From assembly GCA_026018925.1 (NCBI GenBank), contig JAKSZU010000007.1, positions 96,001,501 to 96,065,500 on the forward strand: a DNA stretch of 64,000 bases, read 5' to 3'. The DNA comes from Tupaia tana. Its lineage: Eukaryota; Chordata; Mammalia; Scandentia; Tupaiidae. Shown here in pieces: positions 57,860 through 64,000 of this stretch. Under the pieces are notes generated by a model. It made no database searches and was not told the DNA's origin. It saw only the letters and a program-made list of their open reading frames with translations. Numbering within the stretch: position 1 is the first letter of the stretch; the number at the start of each line of letters is the position of its first letter. A program made the position numbers and the translations under genes.

Positions 57860-58083
57860 GAACAGTTGCCAGAGAGAAAGAGAGAAAGAGAGAGGGAGAG
57901 TGAGAAAGCACCGCTTAGGTGGCTGGCCATGCCACATCCCTTCTCCTCCATTCTTCTCTTGGGATTCTGGATGTGCATGTACACGTGCCTGGCTTATTTT
58001 TCAAGCCACAGAGGCCAGGATTCATACTGTACATGTCCATGTGGGATCCAGCTGCCTTAACCTCCACGCCATTTGCTGTCCCT
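57860..58083 (-). mobile_element. type A-old SINE
   Basis: GCCAGAGAGAAAGAGAG, CATTCTTCTCTTGGGATTC; head ends CGCCATTTGCTGTCC. Confidence 0.78.
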
Positions 58084-58281
58084 GTTCAATGTACTTTTAT
58101 GGTGCACCTGTCATAGGCCCCATGTGACCTGGCCTTTACCCATTTTATTTTAAAATTTTCATTATGAGATAGCTCACATATTTAGAACAATATATAGGTG
58201 TCTGTATGTATACTATACCTTTGTGTATATAAAAATACACTTACATATATGTCTTTGTAAAAGCATATGTCTCATTTTAGG

Positions 58282-58388
58282 CCAGCCTAGTCGGGTGGTG
58301 GCTAAGGAGTCTGGGTCCCAAATGGCCAACTGCATGGATGGAGTCCCAACCTGGGAGCTTGGAAAACATGCTGGGGCTTGGAAAACAT
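58282..58388 (+). mobile_element. type A-old SINE head fragment
   Basis: GGCCAGCCTAGTCGGGTGG, then GGAGCTTGGAAAACATGC; cut by the next SINE. Confidence 0.65.
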
Positions 58389-58534
58389 TACACCAGCAGT
58401 TGGTGTAATGGCTATGTCACTGGACTCCCACATGGTCGACCGCAGTTCAAGTCCTCCCTGGAGAGTGATTTCTCAGTTTCTGTCTCTGTCTCTCTGGCCA
58501 GCGCATGTACCCTATAGCAAAAATCTATCCAAAA

Positions 58535-58578
<44 letters not shown>

Positions 58579-58602
58579 AAAAGAAAGAAAGAAAGAAAGG
58601 GA
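58389..58602 (+). mobile_element. type A SINE with ~130-bp internal deletion and (GAAA)n tail
   Basis: The head passes from TTCAAGTCC directly to TCCCTGGAGAGTGATTTC. The tail has about 17 AAAG units (58532-58600). Confidence 0.88.
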
Positions 58603-58619
58603 GAAAACCTACTACTGTT

Positions 58620-58895
58620 GGGACCAGCAGATGACATAATGGTTATGTCACTGGACTCCCATATAGCTGACTGCAGTTAGTGCCAGTCCTGGTGACTTAA
58701 AACTCATGCCAGGTGCGTGTACTTGTGTGCCCAAGATCCCAAGAGGAGAATGTTGAATGGATTGTGGCGTGACCATCCTCCCCGGGAGGTGATTCCTCAC
58801 TTTCTGTCTGTCTCTCTTTGTCTCTTTGGTGAGCACATCACCTTATAGCAAAAATCTCTAAGAAAAAGAAAAAAGAAAGAAAAAAGAAAAAAAAG
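58620..58895 (+). mobile_element. type A SINE
   Basis: Head GGGACCAGCAGATGACATAATGG-like with a partly lost B box. Confidence 0.88.
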
Positions 58896-59075
58896 GGGGC
58901 CAGTAGGTGACATGGTGGTTAAGGGTGCTGGACTCCCACATGGTCAACAGTGGTTCGAGTCCTGGACCTGGTGGCTTGCTTTCTCACTTTCTCTCTCCCT
59001 CTCTGGTCAAATTAAAACAAACAAATAAATAAAGTTAAATTTAAAAATAATTCTTAAGAAAAGATTGATTTAAAA
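58896..59075 (+). mobile_element. type B SINE
   Basis: Head GGGGGCCAGTAGGTGACATGG; inserted directly behind the A-rich tail of the previous copy. Confidence 0.88.
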
Positions 59076-59117
59076 AAAAACAAAGTGCCCCCTCCTGAAT
59101 GGAGAAGTCTTTTTCAA

Positions 59118-59382
59118 AATTCTTTTTTTTTTTTTTTAAGAGATAAATTTTTGCTATTGAGTGTGTGTTTGCCAGAGAGACAGAGAGACAGAAAGCAAGA
59201 AATCACCCCTTCCAGGGGGGATGGCCACACCGCAATCCCATCTCCTTCATTTTCCCCTCAGGATTTTGGGCATGCAAACACATGTGCCTGGTGTGAGTTT
59301 CAAGCCTCTAGGTCCAGGACTCAAACCACAGTTGACCATTTGGGTATCCAGTGACGTAACCGTTACACCATCTGCTAGCCCC
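59118..59382 (-). mobile_element. type A SINE next to the CHCHD4P tail
   Basis: GCTATTGAGTGTGTG, ending CCATCTGCTAGCCCC just before the (ATT)n tract. Confidence 0.88.
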
Positions 59383-59386
59383 TGGA

Positions 59387-59425
<39 letters not shown>

Positions 59426-59426
59426 T

Positions 59427-60868
59427 TAGAAGCCATGTTTCCTTTTAATCCAGGGTTTCCTTTGTACAGTCTCCTCATGGCTGCTACTCTGGTAACAATT
59501 AGGGCCCCACCTGGCAAAACCACTGATGGCAAGGATCCAAGGCCCCACCAGGCTGAGACCCAGTGGACATGGGCCCCAACCCAGGGTTTTGTGAATAACA
59601 AGAAACAGCAAAACCAGCCTCTCCTTTCACTTAGAAAGGGACTGCAAACTGGAGAGTTCACAACCAACACTTTCACATTTAGAAAGTCACAATTATGAAA
59701 ACCAAAATATGTCAGGAAAGAAGTGTAGGACCCCTCATGTACTCAAGGTTCGGGTGGGTTCTGTGAGTTAAGGATCGGACCATCTGACTTGCTGTTAGGA
59801 ATGGCCCCACTCCAGCCTGTTTAAAAGAAAAGCCCTTTTGCTTCTATTCATCTCCCACAGAGGTGGAGAATCTGCTAAAAGGAATACAATGAATCAGAAT
59901 AGAGCAGCTCCTACAGGAAAACACTCCTGGGTGATGACTGTGGCTGCTGAGAATATTCAGCACAGTCATTTCGAAGTGGCAAAATCAGGGTGATCTGGGG
60001 AAAGAGGATTCCAAGTGTGGCTGCATTTGCTGACAGGTTCATATGGGACAGGCACACAGCTCCCATGTTTTGCATTGTGCAAAGGGCCAAGACCCCTGCT
60101 TATCAAGATAAATGATCTTGTACATTACAGTGCCCAGAATAATAGACACTTCCTTGGAGGGTGACAGAGGCATTTTGCACAAGGTCCCTATGACTGAGGC
60201 AGAAACCTGGAGCACGGTGCCTCCATCAACTTGACCCCTTGTCTTCTTTGTATGCTGTCACCTCAGAGGGAGTGGCTTCCCCTACTTGTTCTTCCGGCTT
60301 CTTTTGGTCCTCTTTCTCCTCCTGGGGAAAGAGGTCTGGGTATTTCTGCATGCATTCCTGCTTGGCCTGGAACTGGTCTACACCGTCCTGAGCACGTGAC
60401 ATCCTCTGTGCGGTAGTGGAGGCAGGAAAAGGCTGACTTGAACCCTTCTCCGCAGGGGTCACTGTCCATTCCCCGAAGGCACGGTCAGTTCCAGTTCATG
60501 TTGCCATTTGGCAAGATCAATCCGTGCTCCTTGTACAATCGCTGGGGCCGTCGGCCACCAGCTCGGCACTGCTTGGTGTTTTTTTTATCTTCTTCTGTCA
60601 CACATATGATTCGATTCTTCCCTCGCTCACGCTGGTCTCCGGGGCGCACCGAGGACCCGCGACGACTCAGGGCGCCCACTCTGCTCCACCGCCCACGGGC
60701 CGGGTAGGGGCTGAGGTAGGTGGGGGGCCGCCTTGTGTTCATCGCCGCCGCCAACGCTCTCTCCAGCCAGGTCGCGCGCATCTCGCACCCCAGCCCCGGG
60801 GACCCGCAGGCGCCGCGGCTGGACGCTTCTGGCTTGTGCTTAGTCGGGGCTCAGGGTCGGGCCCCGTC
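59427..60868 (-). pseudogene. CHCHD4P: CHCHD4 (MIA40) processed pseudogene
   Basis: A minus-strand retrocopy of the mRNA for the mitochondrial intermembrane-space oxidoreductase. Recognisable pieces are RIICVTEED, EEHGLILPNGN-like, [33 protein letters not shown] and a terminal GSS* (stop at 60228-60226). The first Cys of the redox CPC motif is a TGA stop (60487-60485), and frameshifts separate the later blocks, so it is dead. A GC-rich 5' leader (60590-60868) and a long 3' UTR are retained. The tail has become (TAA)n on the minus strand (59390-59426). CCTGGAATT at both ends (59381-59389, 60869-60877) may be the TSD. Confidence 0.88.
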
Positions 60869-61016
60869 CCTGGAATTCTTTAGTGTAAGAAAAACCTCTC
60901 TTCTCCATTTATTTATTTGTCCAATCACCTTCTGCTTTAAAAGAAAAAGTAAAATATTCCTGGTCCTAGGTCTTGTCCCTACTATGCCCGTGGATAAGTT
61001 GGCATGAAAAGGAGGG

Positions 61017-61254
<238 letters not shown>

Positions 61255-61265
61255 GAAAAGGAGGG

Positions 61266-61409
61266 GGTGGTAATCATTTTAGAGACAGGGGAGGATAAGG
61301 AAAGGGCAAGCAACCTGATAGAGGACTACAAAAGCGCTGGGATGTCCCCGATCTGGTGGTGATGGGCACCCAGATGTTCATGATATTTTCACTATTTAAA
61401 CAAGACATA
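61266..61409. other. L1-like or unassigned fragment
   Basis: TGGGCACCCAGATGTTCATG and ATTTTCACTATTTAAAC are weakly L1-like. Confidence 0.3.
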
Positions 61410-61411
61410 TC

Positions 61412-61443
<32 letters not shown>

Positions 61444-61530
61444 GTTATAGAGTGTGTACACTTGCTGGTAAGACAGAGAGAGAGAGGGAAGGTGAGAAAG
61501 CATCCCCAGGAGGATGAAAAACACAGCATG

Positions 61531-61904
61531 ATTTTAAAAAAATTTTTTGTTTAACAATTATTTAACTTGGGACCAGCAGTTAGCATAATGGCTATGTCAC
61601 TGGACTCCCATGTAGTTGACCGCGGTTCGAGTCCCAGACCCGGTGGCTTAAACTCACGCCGGGCGCGTGCGTGTGCGTGTGCTTGCCAAAGATCCCGAGA
61701 GGAGAATGGAGGAGAAGGGATTGCGGCATGGCCATCCCCCCTAGGGGGTGATTTCTCACTTTCTGTCTCTCTGTCTCTCTCTGTCTTTCTGGTGAGTGCA
61801 CATGCCCTATAGCAAAAAAAAAAACTCTCAAGAAAAATGAAAAAAAAAAAAAGAATTCTTTAACTTTATTTATTTATTTATTTATTTTAATTTGACCAGA
61901 GAGG

Positions 61905-61939
<35 letters not shown>

Positions 61940-62030
61940 TGAGAAAGCAAGTCGCCAGGTTCGGGACTCGAACTGTGGTCGGCCATGTAGGAATCCAGCG
62001 CCCTTAACTGCCACACCATCTGCTGACCCA
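61531..62030 (-). mobile_element. type B SINE with a type A copy in its tail
   Basis: Pieces 61531-61567 and about 61852-62030; (GA)n at 61911-61936 in the linker. Confidence 0.82.
61568..61850 (+). mobile_element. type A SINE (nested in B)
   Basis: Complete with GTGCGTGTGCGTGTGC expansion in the body and an A10 tail. Confidence 0.92.
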
Positions 62031-62040
62031 ACGCAGCATG

Positions 62041-62292
62041 TTTTTTTTCTTTTCTTTCTGTTTTGAAGGTTTTTGCTATAGGGCATTTGCACTTGCCAGA
62101 AAGACAGAGAGACAGAAACTGAGAAATCACCCCCCAGGGAGGATGGCCATGCCACAATCCCCTCTCCTCCATTCTCCTCTTGGGATCTTGGGCACGCACG
62201 CACACATGCCTGGTGTGAGTTTAAGCCACTGGGTCTGGGACTCAAACAGTGGTTGACTACATGGGAGTCCATTACGCCAACTGCTGGTCCCT
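62041..62292 (-). mobile_element. type A SINE (nested in A-old)
   Basis: CTATAGGGCATTTGC; the head lacks the A-box half and ends CCAACTGCTGGTCCC. Confidence 0.88.
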
Positions 62293-62392
62293 CTAAGTGT
62301 GTTTTACAAGCCACTCTGTCTGAGACTCAAAGCATGTAGTTGGCCACAAGAGGTCTAATCCCCTTGACCATTAGGCCATGTGACCAGTCCAA

Positions 62393-62789
62393 GTTTCTCT
62401 TTGTTTCTGGGTTCTCCTCCCAGGTAGGCTCAGCCTTGGGCAGGCACTTCCCTTATGGCCTGAAGTTCCAGGTTTATGGTTTATTCAGTCCAAAATTTTC
62501 AGGCAGAGAGAGTGTCTGTTTCCCAGTAGTTCCAGTAAATATCCTAGTATCGTTTCATTGGCCAGGCCAGGGTTACCCACCTACTGCTGGAGGTGGGCTG
62601 GGGTTCACCCCACAAAAAACAGGTACTGAACATGTAGGAGAGGTGGTTCCTCCCCATGTATGAACACATTGTTATAAAGGCAGGACCAGAGACTGATGGG
62701 AAGGCAAAGACCACAGCGGCCCCCTCCACACCCCTAACGTGGTTAGTCCCGAATGGTCTACTTCCTTCATAGTGTATGTATGTGCTCTT
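62393..62789. other. unique intergenic sequence
   Basis: No element recognised. Confidence 0.4.
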
Positions 62790-62930
62790 ACTTGTGTTGA
62801 CTCTTTATGGCCTTCGTCTCTGGACTGAGTTCTCAGAAGGCAGGGACCTTGCCTGTCCTGATCACTGTTACACGCATCCCCAGCACTGAGTCTGGCATAC
62901 AGTTAGTGCTTAATTAAGGCTGGTGGCAAA
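62790..62930 (+). mobile_element. LINE-2-like 3' fragment
   Basis: AGAAGGCAGGGACCTTGCCTG, CATCCCCAGCACTGAGTC and AGTTAGTGCTTAATTAA give the L2 3' order. Confidence 0.55.
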
Positions 62931-63039
62931 AATGAACTTACTGGAGGGCCAGGCCCTCTTGCTTTCTTAAGACTGTCCCCCTGCTGATCCCTTTCTCCTG
63001 AATCCCATCAGCTAATAAGGCGTTTTTTCTTTTTAAAAA

Positions 63040-63255
63040 ATTCTTGTTTTAAGTGATTTGTTTTTATTTAAACGAGCATGTATGCATGAGAGGGCGAGAG
63101 AAGCCTCCGAGGGTTTTCTCATGCTGTGATCCCCTCCTCCGGCTGTCCGGCGTGTATGTGCGTGCCTAGCCTGGCCAGTCACCCCAGCTGTGTTTGGCCA
63201 TGTGACTGCTAGCACTGCACGTCAGCACACCATTGACTGTGCCACAGAAGCTGGG
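63040..63255 (-). mobile_element. type D-like or A-old SINE
   Basis: CGAGCATGTATGCATGAGAGG, GCTGTGATCCCCTCCTCC, GTTTGGCCATGTGACTG; tRNA boxes are weak. Confidence 0.5.
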
Positions 63256-63309
63256 CCCATCCGCTCCTTTGCAAAATAAAACCTCATAGAAGTGTGGTCT
63301 ACATCTGTA

Positions 63310-63950
63310 TGATACTTCCTCCCTTCTAATGTTCTATCTATCCTGCCGTCCTGCTTCCCTCCTCCATTGCTGTCGCCTACCACTCCTGCTCAGGCTTCTT
63401 TGCTGGCTCCTTGCCATCTTTCTGAGCTCTGTGTGTGGGAGTGACTTGGGCCTCTGTCCTCTGTCCAACCCTCTATCCACACTTTGTCCCAAGGGCATTC
63501 ATCCTGTCCAATGACTTTAAGTACCATCTGTACATAGATGATTCACTGAATTTAAATCTTCAGCCCTGGGGCAGGGTGGTGGTCACTGAAGTAAAAAACG
63601 CTCTGCAAGGCTGATCCACACAGGACAGTTCTTGGTTTCATGCCTGGAGACCTCCCAAAGTGTGCTGGATGCCCACGTGCCTGTGAGCTGGGGCTGGCTG
63701 AGCTGGGAGTGGGTCACGACATCTAGAGCCCGCTCGGGAGCTGTCTTGTCTCTTTCTCTGTGTGTCTCTAGCTCATTGGAGAAAGAGATAAACCTAAAAT
63801 AATAACAGTATGACTACAATAACTAAATCTCTAGCCCTGACTCACCAACATGGACTTCCAGAAGCATCTATACACTTGCCTGCTTATCATGGATATCCTA
63901 CTTGGATGTCCAAACAAAGTTCTGTCCAAAAGCTAGGGAGGGGACCTTTA
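63310..63950 (+). mobile_element. LINE-2-like fragment split by a type D SINE
   Basis: AATGACTTTAAGTACCATC, AGATGATTCACTGAATTTA and later CTACTTGGATGTCCAAACA resemble a common ancient LINE-2 segment. The SINE at 63574-63822 is bounded by AAATCTTCAGCCCTG and AAATCTCTAGCCCTG. Confidence 0.55.
63574..63822 (+). mobile_element. type D SINE inserted in LINE-2
   Basis: AAATCTTCAGCCCTG before and AAATCTCTAGCCCTG after form a 15-bp TSD with two differences. The element has GGAGACCTCCCAAAGTG, GCTGGGGCTGGCTGAGC and an A-rich end. Confidence 0.75.
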
Positions 63951-64000
63951 CCAGAAATACTTTCCTCTGTATTATTTCTCTTGTTGAATTTTGCTCTCCC

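Larger units (their letters stand above)
61410..62392 (-). mobile_element. type A-old SINE carrying three later SINEs
   Basis: Pieces 61410-61530 and 62293-62392 are the two ends of one element, with ACACAGCATG and ACGCAGCATG at the internal break. Confidence 0.72.

Overview
The window looks like nuclear DNA of a placental mammal. It carries exons of two single-copy genes with consensus splice sites, LINE-1, LINE-2 and MIR fossils, two retrocopied mRNAs, and roughly one hundred copies of tRNA-derived SINEs, which by eye fill something like 40% of the sequence. Gene order (NUDC forward, then KDF1 reverse, tail to tail) matches human 1p36.11. The species cannot be fixed by eye. The tRNA SINEs are not Alu, B1, carnivore, horse, bovid or bat types as I know them. 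Three old SINEs fuse a tRNA head to a 7SL (Alu-like) body, which points to Euarchontoglires. A colugo (Dermoptera) is my best guess, held weakly.

Layout. 1-21125: NUDC on the plus strand, with exon 1 upstream of the window; exon 2 is at 871 and exons 3-9 at 17670-20924, separated by a 16.7 kb intron packed with SINEs. 21126-23543: short intergenic or 3'-UTR gap. 23544-25723: the three coding exons of KDF1 on the minus strand (393 aa predicted). 25724-36900: probable KDF1 intron 1, with an ancient L1 3' end riddled by nested SINEs. 36120-37290: CpG-rich island with a strong minus-strand splice donor, the likely KDF1 promoter and first exon. 37300-64000: intergenic, with an L1 5' half (38.4-40.6 kb), an NDUFA4 retropseudogene (42.0-42.6 kb), a hAT-like DNA transposon (46.5-46.9 kb), a CHCHD4 retropseudogene (59.4-60.9 kb) and dense SINEs. 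No further functional gene was recognised.

SINE nomenclature used here (mine, not a database's). Type A: about 250-290 bp, a tRNA-like head (A box like TTAGCGTAATGG, B box GGTTCGAGTCC or GGTTCGCGTCC), a body with GATCCCGAGAGGAGAATGG and a C/G run CCCCCCTGGGGGG, a CT-rich stretch, then GCGCCCTATAGC and an A-rich tail. Type A-old: diverged relatives with CTTGAAAAACAC after the head. Type B: about 150-170 bp, a similar head followed by CTTGCTTTCTCACTTTCC and GGTCAAATTAAAATAAATAAAG. Type C: tRNA head joined to an Alu-like 7SL body. Type D: other degenerate tRNA-like units. Many copies keep both target-site duplications (TSDs), and nested stacks give a relative chronology: L1 fossils and A-old first, then B and A, then the CpG-rich GGTTCGCGTCC A copies.

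NUDC (dynein/Hsp90 co-chaperone) and KDF1 (epidermal differentiation) share only their neighbourhood here; nothing in the sequence suggests a joint function.
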